Shown piece by piece: positions 28,366 through 37,500 of a stretch of 48,448 nucleotides of DNA. The notes under the pieces were generated by a model that was not told the origin of the DNA, searched no databases, and was given only the letters and a program-made list of their open reading frames with translations. Source of the DNA: CAZOJJ01 sp964580105 (GTDB taxonomy: Bacteria; Bacteroidota; Rhodothermia; Rhodothermales; Rubricoccaceae); contig CAZOJJ010000021.1 of assembly GCA_964580105.1 (NCBI GenBank), forward strand, positions 1 to 48,448, in the 5' to 3' direction. The position numbers and the translations under genes were made by a program. Position 1 is the stretch's first letter. Each line of letters begins with the position of its first letter.

Positions 28366-30710
28366 CCACGCCCCCACGCGAACGCCTCTACGGGCTGCTC
28401 CCGGCCCTCTACCGCATCCGCGATGCGGAAGAGGGGCAGCAGGCCCTTCGCGCCTTCCTCGCCCTCGTCGAGCACGAGGTCAACGCCATCCGCGGGGACA
28501 TCGAAGGGCTCTACGAGAACTGGTTCATCGAAACGTGCCAGGAGTGGGTGGTGCCCTACCTGGGCGACCTGCTGGGCGTCCCGCTCCTCCGCCCCGTCGA
28601 GGCCGAAGGCTACAGCGCCCGCGCCTACGTGGCGAACACCCTCGCGGCGCGCCGGGCCAAGGGCACCCTCGCCCTTCTGGAGCAGCTCGCCCGCGACGTG
28701 ACCGGCCACCCGGCCCGCGCCGCCGAGTTCTTCCGACGGCTCATCACGGCGCCGAACCTCAACCACCTCCGCCCCGGCGCCACGACGACCCCGGACCTGC
28801 GCCGGACCGACGCACTCGACCTCCTCGGCACCCCGTTCGACATGGCCTACCGGACACCCGAGGTGCGGCGCATCGAGCCCGAGCGGGGCCGGTTCAACGT
28901 GCCGAACGTGGGCCTCTACCTGTGGCCGTTCGCGGCGTACCCGCTCCAGGGCGTGACCGCCCGCGCCGTCCTCCCCGGCCGCTTCACGTTCGACCCCCTC
29001 GGCCGCGACGCACCGCTCTTCAACCCGCCGGATCCGGAAGACTCGCTCACCGGCGTAGCGGAGGAACGGCACGTTCCGACCCCGATCCGGCGCCGTGCGC
29101 TCTTCGACGAACTCCAGGCCCTCCGCGCACAGCTCGGCGCGCTCCCGCCGAGCGAGCATGACGAAGCCGAGGCCGACTGGGCGCGGGCGTCGGCCTTCTT
29201 CGAACCCGGCCGGGTCGCCTTCACGGTCGAGGTGCAGCGGGCACCCGGCGACCCGTTCGAGCCCGTACCGCCGCCGCGTCTCTTCGCCTGCCACCTGGAG
29301 TCGTGGCGGCGCCCGCCCGCCCTCGCCGACCCGGCCGCCGACCCGATCCCGGTTCTGGTGGACCCCGTCCTCGGCCGGCTGACGCTCCCCGAGGGCCTCA
29401 ACGGCGCGGCCGTCCGCGTCGGCTACAGCTACGGGTTCGGGCTGGACGTCGGCGGCGGTCCGTACGACCGCGAGGCGGACGTAGACGCCCTGCTGCTCGG
29501 CGCACTGCCCCCCTCTACCGACGACCTCACCGAGCGGATCGACTGGCAGGTGGGCGTGAGCCAGAGCGGCGCGGCCGTCGGCGGTGAAACCGTCGTACCG
29601 ACGCTGGCCCAGGCCGTGCAGCTCTGGAACGCGCAGCCCCCCGGCACGACCGGCGCCCTCGTCGTGATGGACAGCGCGACGTACGCCGAGCACCTCACCG
29701 GAGCCGACCGCCTCACGATCCCGGAAGGCAGCACGCTCCTGCTGCTGGCCGCCGCCTGGCCCGTCCATGAACCCGCCGACGCCCCGCCCGAGCGCCGCGT
29801 CGGTGAATGGGACGCCTCGACGGTCCGCCCCCTTCTCCTCGGCAACCTCTCCGTCGAAGGAACGGCCCCGGCCGGGAGCGACACCCCCGGCCGGCTGCTC
29901 ATCTCCGGCCTCGCCGTCCAGGGCCGGGTGCGCGTGCTGAACGGGCACCTCGGCAACCTCCACCTCAGTCACTGCACCGTCTCGGCCGAATCGGTAGGCG
30001 GCGCCCTGCCCTTTGCGTTGGCCGTCCCGCCGTCCGCCGCCGAGAGCCAGGGCAACGCCGCGCTCGACGTCCGGCTCGACGGCTGCATCTGCGGGCCGGT
30101 CGGCTTGGCCGCGTCGGTCCCCGCCCTCACCGTCCGCCACTCCATCCTGGACCGGGCGCTGGGCCCGACCACGGAGGACCCGCAGCCGGTCGTGGAGGCT
30201 CCGGGCAGCGCCACGCTCATCCAGGACAGCACGCTCTTCGGGGCGGCCGAGGTCTACGAGCTCAACGCCGCACACACCCTGTTCACCCGCCCCCTCACCG
30301 TCGAGCGTCGGCAGCAGGGCTGCCTCCGCTACTGCTACGTCGCCCCGGGCTCGGCGACGCCCCGCCGCTACCGCTGCCAGCCCGACCGCGAGGCCGATGC
30401 CCGCGTCGAGCAGGCCGAGAAGAAGGCGGGCGCCTCGGGCGCGGTCCTGACCCCGTCCGACGTCCAGGCCATCCGAGCGCGCGCCGCGCTCGACGTCGTG
30501 CCGCACGTCACCTCGCGCCGGTTCGGCGACGCGGGCTACGCCCACCTCCGCCACACGACGCCCGACGCCATCCGCAAGGGCGGCGAGGGCGGCACCGAGA
30601 TGGGCGCCTACCACCCGCTGGGCCTCCCCGTCCGCGAGGCCAACCTCCGCGCCGTGCTCGACGAGTACCTCCGCCTGGGCCTGGAAGCCGGCCTCCTCTT
30701 CGTCCCCTGA
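28362..30710 (+). CDS. phage tail protein I-like baseplate protein with beta-helix C-terminus
   Basis: This 782-residue protein has an N-terminal domain of about 200 residues (RLYGLLPALYRIRDAEEGQQALRAFLALVEHEVNAIRGDIEGLYENWFIETCQEWVVPYLGDLLGV, RRAKGTLALLEQLARDVTGHPARAAEFFRRL) that matches tail protein I/Afp12-type wedge extensions linking the baseplate to fibres. The middle is Pro-rich and beta-rich. Residues of about 500-660 contain short alternating repeats (LLISGLAVQGRVRVLNGHLGNLHLSHCTVS, ALDVRLDGCICGPVGLAASVPALTVRHSILDRALG) that look like a right-handed parallel beta-helix. The ending GGEGGTEMGAYHPLGLPVREANLRAVLDEYLRLGLEAGLLFVP is typical of this eCIS family. It may contribute to target recognition. 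Confidence 0.9.
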   Translation: MTTPPRERLYGLLPALYRIRDAEEGQQALRAFLALVEHEVNAIRGDIEGLYENWFIETCQEWVVPYLGDLLGVPLLRPVEAEGYSARAYVANTLAARRAKGTLALLEQLARDVTGHPARAAEFFRRLITAPNLNHLRPGATTTPDLRRTDALDLLGTPFDMAYRTPEVRRIEPERGRFNVPNVGLYLWPFAAYPLQGVTARAVLPGRFTFDPLGRDAPLFNPPDPEDSLTGVAEERHVPTPIRRRALFDELQALRAQLGALPPSEHDEAEADWARASAFFEPGRVAFTVEVQRAPGDPFEPVPPPRLFACHLESWRRPPALADPAADPIPVLVDPVLGRLTLPEGLNGAAVRVGYSYGFGLDVGGGPYDREADVDALLLGALPPSTDDLTERIDWQVGVSQSGAAVGGETVVPTLAQAVQLWNAQPPGTTGALVVMDSATYAEHLTGADRLTIPEGSTLLLLAAAWPVHEPADAPPERRVGEWDASTVRPLLLGNLSVEGTAPAGSDTPGRLLISGLAVQGRVRVLNGHLGNLHLSHCTVSAESVGGALPFALAVPPSAAESQGNAALDVRLDGCICGPVGLAASVPALTVRHSILDRALGPTTEDPQPVVEAPGSATLIQDSTLFGAAEVYELNAAHTLFTRPLTVERRQQGCLRYCYVAPGSATPRRYRCQPDREADARVEQAEKKAGASGAVLTPSDVQAIRARAALDVVPHVTSRRFGDAGYAHLRHTTPDAIRKGGEGGTEMGAYHPLGLPVREANLRAVLDEYLRLGLEAGLLFVP

Positions 30711-30734
30711 TCCCCTCGATTCCACGCTCTGGCT

Positions 30735-33700
30735 ATGAGCACCGATCTCTCCCGCACGTCCCACCGTCCGCTCCGGCACTTCCAGGACGTCCGATTCCAG
30801 CAGGGCCGGCTCGTCACCGACGCCGACAGCAACGAGCAGGCCGACATCCTCGCCCATCTCCGCCGGCAGCACCTCCGCGACGTGATCGGCCCGGCGGGCG
30901 CACCCAAAGACACGGACGCCTTTCGGGTCGAGTGGCTCGACGACGGCACCGTGCAGGACCTCGCCCTGCTCCCCGGGCGATTCTACGTGGACGGCCTCCT
31001 CTGCGAGCTCGAGGCCGAGGCGCTCGCCGTCACCGGCTTCGACGGTCCGCAGGACGTACGCGTGGCGTCCGTTCTGGCCGACGGGCGCCCCTTCGCCCCG
31101 GACCAGTGGGTGCGCCTGACCGATGGAACGACCGAGCGGACGGTGCGCATCGGCGCCGCAGCCGGAGACGCGCTCACGCTCGCGACGGCCGAGAACCTCC
31201 AGGCCCTCTACGGCGGCGCGTCGGTGACCCTTCGCCGCCTCGTCACCTACGCCACCCAGTCCGACTTCCCGCTGGCCGACGACGGCTCGGACAGCCTGGC
31301 GACCGTCCTGGCCGGGGCGGCCGGGTCGGTCGTGGCCTACCTCGACGTGTGGGACCGCACGGTCACGGGTGCCGAGGACCCCGCCCTCCTCGACGAGGCC
31401 CTCGGCGGGGCCGACACCACGACGCGTACGCAGCGCGTCTGGCAGCTCCGGCTCGCCGAGACGAGCGCATCCGGGTGCGCCGCGTTCGGCCCCGGCTGGC
31501 AGCCCGGCGGGGCCGTCGCCCGAGGCCGGCTCCGGGCCCAGGCCGAGGCAGGCGGCGTCTCCACCGATCCATGCATCATTCCGTCCTCCGGCGGCTACCG
31601 CCGCCTCGAAAACCAGCTCTATCGCGTCGAAGTCTTCGGCGCCGGCGCCCCCGGCATCGCCACGTTCCTATGGTCCCGCGACAACGCCTCTCGCCTCGCT
31701 CGCATCGAGGAAATCAACGGCGACACGGTCCGCGTCCGCGCCCCCGGGCGGGACGTACTGACGGGGGTGCAGGCGAGCTGGATCGAGGTCACGGATCGCC
31801 GCCGGATGCTGCGCGGGGAGCCGGGCCACCTCGCCCGCGTCACCGACGTGCAGGGGGACACCCTCACGCTGATGAATCCCATCCCCGCCGGCCTGTTCGA
31901 CCCCGCGACGACCGTCACGCTCCTCCGCCGGTGGGACTCCGACGGCGCCCAGCCCCTCACGGACGGTGCCTACCTCGACATCGAGAGCGGCGTGCAGGTG
32001 GAGTTCGAGCCGGGCACCTACACCACGGGGGACCACTGGCTGATCCCGGCCCGCGCCACGAGCGGGCGGCTGCTGTGGCCGAGCGTCGGGGGCGAAGCCC
32101 TCTTCCAGCCCCGTCACGGCACCGACCACGTCTTCGCCCCCCTTGCCTTCATCGCCGACCCCGCCAGTCCGGACGCCCTCTCCGACTGCCGCCCCCTCTT
32201 CCCGCCCCTGACCAACCTCGACGCCTCCGACGTCGGCTTCGACGACGCCAACTGCGCGCTCGGCGGCGTCACGACGGTGCAGGAGGCCCTCGACGCGTTG
32301 TGCGCCGCACGCCAGGAGTGCTGCACGATCACCCTGCGCCCGGGCCCGAACTGGACGGACGCCCTCACACGGCTCCGTCCCGGCGACAACGTGCAACTCT
32401 GCTTCCAGGCCGGCGAGTACCCCGTACAGGCGCCCGTCGTGCTCCAGGGCCTCGGGGACGTGAAGGTGACCGGAAGCGGGCCTGCCTCCCGGCTGCTCGC
32501 GTTGAACGGAGAGACCGTCCTCCGCTTTCAGGACTGCGGCTCCGTCCTCATCCGGGATCTCTACGCCGAAGGACGCGCGCTCGGCGCGACGGGAGCCCTC
32601 AACGGGCTCAACGGCCCCCTGACGTTTCGGAACTGCGAGGCCGTCCACGTCGAGGGCGTCACCGTGAAGTGCGCGTCCGGGCCGGAGCGGGCCGGGACGT
32701 GCCTCACCATCGATGGTGCGCAGCCCACCCCGAACGGCGACGTCAACGCGGGGATGGTGCGCGTTCGCCACTGCGACCTCCGGGTCGGGCACGAGCAGGT
32801 CGGGTTGCTGATCCTCAACGCCACGCGCGTCCACGCCGAGGACAACGTGATCCGGGTCGGGACGAAACCCCGGCGCCTGGGGCTCTACCAGCTGCTCGAA
32901 AACAAGCACTACCGCGCCGGCGTCCGGCGATGGATGATCCGGCGGGGGCGCGTCACCGACCCCGAGACGCTCGTCGGCGGCATCCCGGACGACTGGGTCG
33001 TCTTCGAGGTGCAGCAGGGCAACCGCCGGCTCTCGGTCACGTTCGAAACGGAGCCGGCGCTGCAGAGCGTCTGGAACCAGTACGCCGCCTGGCAAGACCT
33101 TCAGGGCGTGCAGTCCGAGCGCGAGCTCTACTGGCACCTCCGTAACGTGGCCGACCGCGTCCTCACCAACCGGGGAGACTACCGGACCGGGAACCGCCTG
33201 TTCACGGCGTTCCGCCCGTGGTACCGCCGGCTCCGCAACGCCAATCCCGCCATCGCGGACCTCGGGCTGGTCGTCTCGGGCATCCGGGGCGGCGATGACG
33301 TGCGGGTGCTGAACAACACGGTCCACGGCGCCCGCCAGGGCCTCCACCTCGTCGTGGACGACGGCGAAGCCGGGACCGTGGAGGGGCTGGGCGCGGCGCG
33401 CGTTCGCGGCAACACGGTCACAATCTTCCAGGGCCTCTCCTTCGCTCGTGCCAGCGGCATCCACGTGGGGTCGTGCGCGAGCCTGCTCGTCGAGGACAAC
33501 GTCGTGGAGGTCCGGCGCTTCGGCAACGCCGAGGCCATCGAGGTGCCCGGCATCGCGGTGGCCGGGCGCCTGGGGCGGCGCTGCGTCGTGCGGCACAACC
33601 ACACCACCGGCGCCGGCCCGGCCATCGTGGCGGAGGCGCAGCCACCGACCACCTCGGCGGGCGTGCGCGTCATCCGCGAGAACGCGACCGAGAACGTCGT

Positions 33701-33764
33701 CCCACCGGGCACCCCGGCCGTTCGTACGAGCGGCGTTCCCTTCCTCCTCGGCGACAACGTCTAG
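30735..33764 (+). CDS. DUF6519 protein with right-handed beta-helix, candidate target-binding component
   Basis: This 1009-residue protein begins with the DUF6519-type region (RTSHRPLRHFQDVRFQQGRLVTDADSNEQADILAHLRRQHLRDVIGPAGAP, then LLPGRFYVDGLLCELEAEAL and SRDNASRLARIEEINGD) found in the last structural gene of many eCIS loci. From about residue 530 it becomes a pectate-lyase-like parallel beta-helix (ITLRPGPNWTDALTRLRPGDNVQLCFQAGEYPV, HVEGVTVKCASG, VLNNTVHGARQGLHLVVDD, VRGNTVTIFQGLSF, VEDNVVEVRRFGNAEAIEVPGIAVAGRLG). Such folds often bind or cleave surface glycans, so a fibre-like or receptor-binding role is inferred. No recognisable Afp13-type fibre gene exists in the window. The stop codon is followed immediately by a promoter-like sequence. 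Confidence 0.9.
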   Translation: MSTDLSRTSHRPLRHFQDVRFQQGRLVTDADSNEQADILAHLRRQHLRDVIGPAGAPKDTDAFRVEWLDDGTVQDLALLPGRFYVDGLLCELEAEALAVTGFDGPQDVRVASVLADGRPFAPDQWVRLTDGTTERTVRIGAAAGDALTLATAENLQALYGGASVTLRRLVTYATQSDFPLADDGSDSLATVLAGAAGSVVAYLDVWDRTVTGAEDPALLDEALGGADTTTRTQRVWQLRLAETSASGCAAFGPGWQPGGAVARGRLRAQAEAGGVSTDPCIIPSSGGYRRLENQLYRVEVFGAGAPGIATFLWSRDNASRLARIEEINGDTVRVRAPGRDVLTGVQASWIEVTDRRRMLRGEPGHLARVTDVQGDTLTLMNPIPAGLFDPATTVTLLRRWDSDGAQPLTDGAYLDIESGVQVEFEPGTYTTGDHWLIPARATSGRLLWPSVGGEALFQPRHGTDHVFAPLAFIADPASPDALSDCRPLFPPLTNLDASDVGFDDANCALGGVTTVQEALDALCAARQECCTITLRPGPNWTDALTRLRPGDNVQLCFQAGEYPVQAPVVLQGLGDVKVTGSGPASRLLALNGETVLRFQDCGSVLIRDLYAEGRALGATGALNGLNGPLTFRNCEAVHVEGVTVKCASGPERAGTCLTIDGAQPTPNGDVNAGMVRVRHCDLRVGHEQVGLLILNATRVHAEDNVIRVGTKPRRLGLYQLLENKHYRAGVRRWMIRRGRVTDPETLVGGIPDDWVVFEVQQGNRRLSVTFETEPALQSVWNQYAAWQDLQGVQSERELYWHLRNVADRVLTNRGDYRTGNRLFTAFRPWYRRLRNANPAIADLGLVVSGIRGGDDVRVLNNTVHGARQGLHLVVDDGEAGTVEGLGAARVRGNTVTIFQGLSFARASGIHVGSCASLLVEDNVVEVRRFGNAEAIEVPGIAVAGRLGRRCVVRHNHTTGAGPAIVAEAQPPTTSAGVRVIRENATENVVPPGTPAVRTSGVPFLLGDNV

Positions 33765-33793
33765 TTGACTTTTCGCCCGAAACGCCCTATGCT
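33765..33793 (+). promoter_or_regulatory. sigma-70-like promoter TTGACT-N17-TATGCT
   Basis: TTGACT (33765-33770) begins directly after the TAG stop of the last eCIS gene. TATGCT (33788-33793) follows after exactly 17 bp. The -35 matches the consensus in five of six positions and the -10 in four of six. There is no credible ORF downstream, but there is a strong terminator about 240 nt later, which suggests a transcript that is not translated. The -10 hexamer is the same as the one proposed in front of the sheath gene. Confidence 0.5.
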
Positions 33794-33799
33794 ATCTCG

Positions 33800-34062
33800 T
33801 ACGCGAAGCCGGCGCTTAGATCGGACTTGCTGTCGCTCTTTCGGAAGGAACGCTGGTTGTTCGTAGTGCACGGCCTAGCCTGTCTGCGACGTTTGCCCGC
33901 TAGTACCTTCGTTACCGTCAGTTGGAATGACATAGCCGTCAGGAGACGCCCGGATCGAGTAGCATGGGAAGACCTGTGTTACCGGGAGGGTTCGATACCT
34001 GCTCGTGAGCACCACGCTCACATTCGCGTTGGGCGCACCCTCGAGGGGCGCCCTTCTTTTTT
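33800..34062 (+). ncRNA. candidate non-coding RNA, about 260 nt
   Basis: This stretch lies between the promoter at 33765-33793 and the intrinsic terminator at 34031-34062. It is visibly poorer in G/C than the genes around it and has no ORF with family resemblance. Internal structure can be drawn. CCGTCAG occurs twice (33915 and 33936) around a TGAC (33928-33931) that can pair with either GTCA. GGGAGGG (33984-33990) and CCTGCTC (33998-34004) form an imperfect helix closed by TTCGATA. GTGAGC (34005-34010) pairs with GCTCAC (34016-34021). It did not match tmRNA, 6S, SRP or RNase P features that could be checked by eye. The alternative is simply the 3' untranslated region of the eCIS operon. Confidence 0.35.
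34031..34062 (+). terminator. strong Rho-independent terminator
   Basis: GGGCGC-A-CCC-TCGA-GGG-GCGCCC forms a 9-bp GC stem with one bulged A and a tetraloop (34031-34053), followed by TTCTTTTTT. It is the best intrinsic terminator in the window. It points out of the eCIS operon and the candidate RNA towards the convergent response regulator gene. The minus-strand reading lacks a T-run, so it acts in one direction. Confidence 0.9.
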
Positions 34063-34107
34063 GTACCGCCTCCGCATCCCGCACGCAGACCGGGCCGCGT
34101 ACGGAGA

Positions 34108-34494
34108 TCATGCCACGTCGAGTTGGAACACCTCGCGCTTGAGCTCGGAGAAGTCGAGCGGCTTGGTGAGGTAGCCTTCGGCCCCGGACTCCAGCGCCTG
34201 CTGCTGCATCCCGGCGTCGTCGTACGCCGTCACCATGAGCACGCGGAGGTCGGGAAACTCGCTCTTGATGATGCTGAGCAGCTCCAGCCCGGTCATCCCC
34301 GGCATGTTGATGTCCGAGAGCACGAGGACCACGTCCATCCCTCCATCGCGGAGCAGCTGGAGCGCCTCGGCGCCGGAGTGGGCGAAGCGGAGCTCGACGA
34401 GCCCCTTGCGGCTCTCGCGGCGGAAGCGTTGGACGAAGAGGTGCTGAACGTCGGGCTCGTCGTCCACGACGAGCGCCTTGATCGGGGGGGGCAT
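34108..34494 (-). CDS. single-domain response regulator (CheY-like receiver)
   Basis: This 128-residue protein consists only of a receiver domain. The acidic pocket is D11/D12 (VVDDEPD), the phosphorylation site is D61 in LVLSDINMPGMTG, the switch Thr is T89 in MVTAY, and the conserved Lys is K111 in YLTKPLD. There is no DNA-binding or enzymatic output domain, so it must act by protein contact or as a phosphate relay. It lies 86 bp downstream of the propeller histidine kinase on the same strand and is its likely partner. The start at MPPPIKALVVDDEPD was chosen because the extra 30 upstream codons do not belong to a receiver fold. Confidence 0.95.
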   Translation of the reverse strand: MPPPIKALVVDDEPDVQHLFVQRFRRESRKGLVELRFAHSGAEALQLLRDGGMDVVLVLSDINMPGMTGLELLSIIKSEFPDLRVLMVTAYDDAGMQQQALESGAEGYLTKPLDFSELKREVFQLDVA

Positions 34495-34580
34495 CGGCAG
34501 GGGGATCGGGCAAGCGCGTGGTGGGAAGGTACGGGATACGCGTTCAGCCCCGGAGGTTCCGTACGGAATCCCCGGGTTCC

Positions 34581-37500
34581 TCAATCAGCCCCCTCCGGAC
34601 GGACCTCTCCGTGCGGCAGGGTGATCGTGAACACGGCGCCGCCCTGCGTCCCCTCCCCGACCGACAGCGCGCCGCCGTGGCTCTGCACGATGTCGTGCGC
34701 GAGCGAGAGGCCGAGGCCGGTCCCGACCCCCGTGGGCTTGGTCGTGAAGAACGGCTCGAAGAGGCGGGGGCGGGCGGCCTCGGGGATGCCGGGGCCGTTG
34801 TCCTCCACCTCGATGCGGACGCGGCCGTGTCCGTCACGGGTGCGGAGCCAGACCGTGGGGACATACCCTGCCGGTGCCGAGGCGGCGTGCTCGCGGGCGG
34901 CGTAGAGGGCGTTGTCGAGCAGGTTCAGCACGACGCGCCCGATGGCCTGGCGGACGATCGTGACCTCACCAACGGCCGGGTCGTAGTCGCGCTCGACCTG
35001 CACCGGGAGGCCGTCGCCACGCGAGCCGTGAACGGCGAGGTCGAGTGTCTCGTCGAGGAGGACGTGGAGCGGCGTGGGCTCGGGGGCACCGCCGGTGCCG
35101 CGCGCGTGGAGCAGCATGGCGCGGACGATCCCGTCGGCGCGGCGCCCGTGCTCGGCGATCTTGCCCGCGTTGAGCGCGAGGTCGTCGAGGAGCGGTTCGA
35201 GGTCGTCGAGGACGTCGCCCACCGGGCGGTCGGCGGCGGCAGCCAACTCGGCGCGCAGCTCGGCCGCGAGCTCCTCGGAGAGCAGCGCGAAGTTGTTGAC
35301 GAAGTTGAGCGGGTTCTTGATCTCGTGCGCCACCCCGGCCGTGAGGCGCCCGAGGCCGGCCAGCTTCTCGGCCTGGACGAGCTGCGTCTGGGCCGTCCGG
35401 AGCCGCGCCAGCGCCCGCTCCAGCTCGTCGTTCTGCGCCTCCAGCACCTGGGTCTGCGCCCGGAGCGCGTCGGTCCGCTCGGCCACGAGCCCCTCCAGCT
35501 CGCGGTTGCGCTCAGCGATGCGGCGGATCCGCCAGCGGTAGGCGAGGACGACGAGGCCGCCCAGCACGAGGGCGGCCAGGATGCGGAACCACCACGTCGC
35601 CCAGAACGGCGGGGCGATGATGAGCACGAGGGCGGCGGCCGTCTCCTCGCCCCAGACGCCGTCGCTGTTGGCAGCGCGGGCATGGAAGCGGTACCGACCG
35701 GGCGGGAGGTTGGCGTAGCTCGCCGTCCGCAGCGCGCCGATCTCCCGCCAGTCGTCCTCGTAGCCCTCCAGGCGGACGGCGTAGCGATTGCGCTCCGGCC
35801 GCGCGAAGTGCAGTCCTACGAAGGCGAACGTGAGGTCGTTGGCGTCGTACGGCAGCACGAGCGGCACGGCGGCGTCCGGCAGCGCACCCAAGGCGGGCAG
35901 AAGCGAGCGGCCCTGCACGCGCACGTCGGTGATCGCCACGCGCGGTGCGTAGGGGCTGTCGCGCACGTCCGCCGGCCGGAACAGGTTGAACCCGTCAATA
36001 CCGCCGAAGGCGAGCTCCCCACGCGGCGTCCGGTAGGAGGCCCCCGGGTTGAACTGGCGGGACTGCACACCCCGGTCTACGTCGTACACCTGCACGCGGC
36101 CGGAATCCGGGTCGAAGCGGACGAGGCCCCGGTTGGTCGCCAGCCAGAGTTCCCCGGCGTCGTCCGCCTCGAGGGCGTAGACGGTGTTGGTAGGGAGCGG
36201 GCTGCTGCGACGCGTGAAGCGCCGGAACCGGCCCGCTGCGAGGTCGAGGCGGTGGAGACCGCCGGCCAGCGTTCCCACCCAGAGCCCCCCGTCGTCATCC
36301 GGTCTCGTCGTGATGGCCGACACGTAGCGGTGGCTGAGCGCGCTCGAGTCGGCCGGATCGACGGGGAAGGAGCGGAGGTCTCCCGTCGCCATGTCGAACA
36401 GGAGCAACCCCCGCTGCTGGGTGCCGACCCAGAGTTCGTTCGGCGCCTCGCTCCTGACGAACAGCACCGAAATCGGTCCCGTATTGCGGACCGCCACGAA
36501 CGTCCCCGCGCTCGGATCGAGGCGCTCCAGGCCGAGCGCCGTGCCGACCCAGACCGCTCCGCTGGTGTCCACACGCACGGCGCGCACGTCGTCCCGCGCC
36601 GGATCGGATGGCTCGTGGAGGAACCGGCGGACGCGGCGCGTGACCGGGTCGAGCCGGTTCAGACCCCGCCGGGTACCGACCCACACGGCGCCGTCGGGAG
36701 CTCGGGCCAATGCGGACACGAAATCGTGGCTGAGCGTGCCGGGGCGCGCCGGGTCGTGACGGACGTGCTCGTACTCGTCGAGGAAGCGGTTGTAGCGCTC
36801 GAGGCCCTGCGCCGTGCCCACCCAGAGCGTCAGCTTGTCTTCCTCCAGGAACGCGTTGACGAGCGGCGAACCGAGGCCGGTGGGGTCACCCGGGCGCGGC
36901 TGCATGTGGGGGAGCGGGCGGCTGACGCGGTCGGCGCGGCTGAGGCCGCCTCGGGTGCCCACCCAGAGGAGGTGGGCGTGGTCCTCCAGGATGGCGTGGA
37001 TGGGGCCGGGCCGCAGGGTGCCCGGCCGTCCCGGCTCGTATGCGAAGCGCGTGAACGTCTTGCCGTCGTAGCGATGGAGCACCGCGCGGTCCGCACGAGC
37101 CGGCTCGACGGTCGCGGTCCAGACCGAGCCGTCGTCGGTGAGGCCCAGGGCCGTCACGAAGCCCGCCGCCAGTTCGGTGCCGCCCGGCCCGGCCCGGTGG
37201 TGCGCGACGGCGTGCGTGGCCGGGTCGATGCGGTCGAGCCCGCCGCCCCAGGTGCCGACCCAGAGCCGGCCGCGGTCGTCCACGCGGAGCGCCCGCACGG
37301 CCGGTGCCGCCGGGGTGGCGTCGTTCTGCGGATCGTGCGGCACCGGCTCGAAGACCTCGCCGGCGGGGTCGTAGCGGATGAGCCCCCGCTCGGAGGCGAT
37401 CCACACGGCCCCGTCTGCCGTCTCGGCGAAGGCCCATACGGGCAGCGGCCCGGCCTCGGGCAGGAAGCGCTCGACCTGCCCCGAAGGCAGATCGAGGCGG

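Noticed and set aside
33960..34015. A tRNA-like TTCGATA loop followed by GAGCACCA
   Set aside because: A cloverleaf could not be built. The T stem has mismatches, the acceptor has no 5' partner, and the anticodon stem does not pair.
33800..34174. A plus-strand open frame that runs through the candidate RNA and the terminator
   Set aside because: It has no in-frame start at a sensible place, crosses a strong terminator and continues into the antisense of the response regulator. The codon use does not resemble the neighbours.
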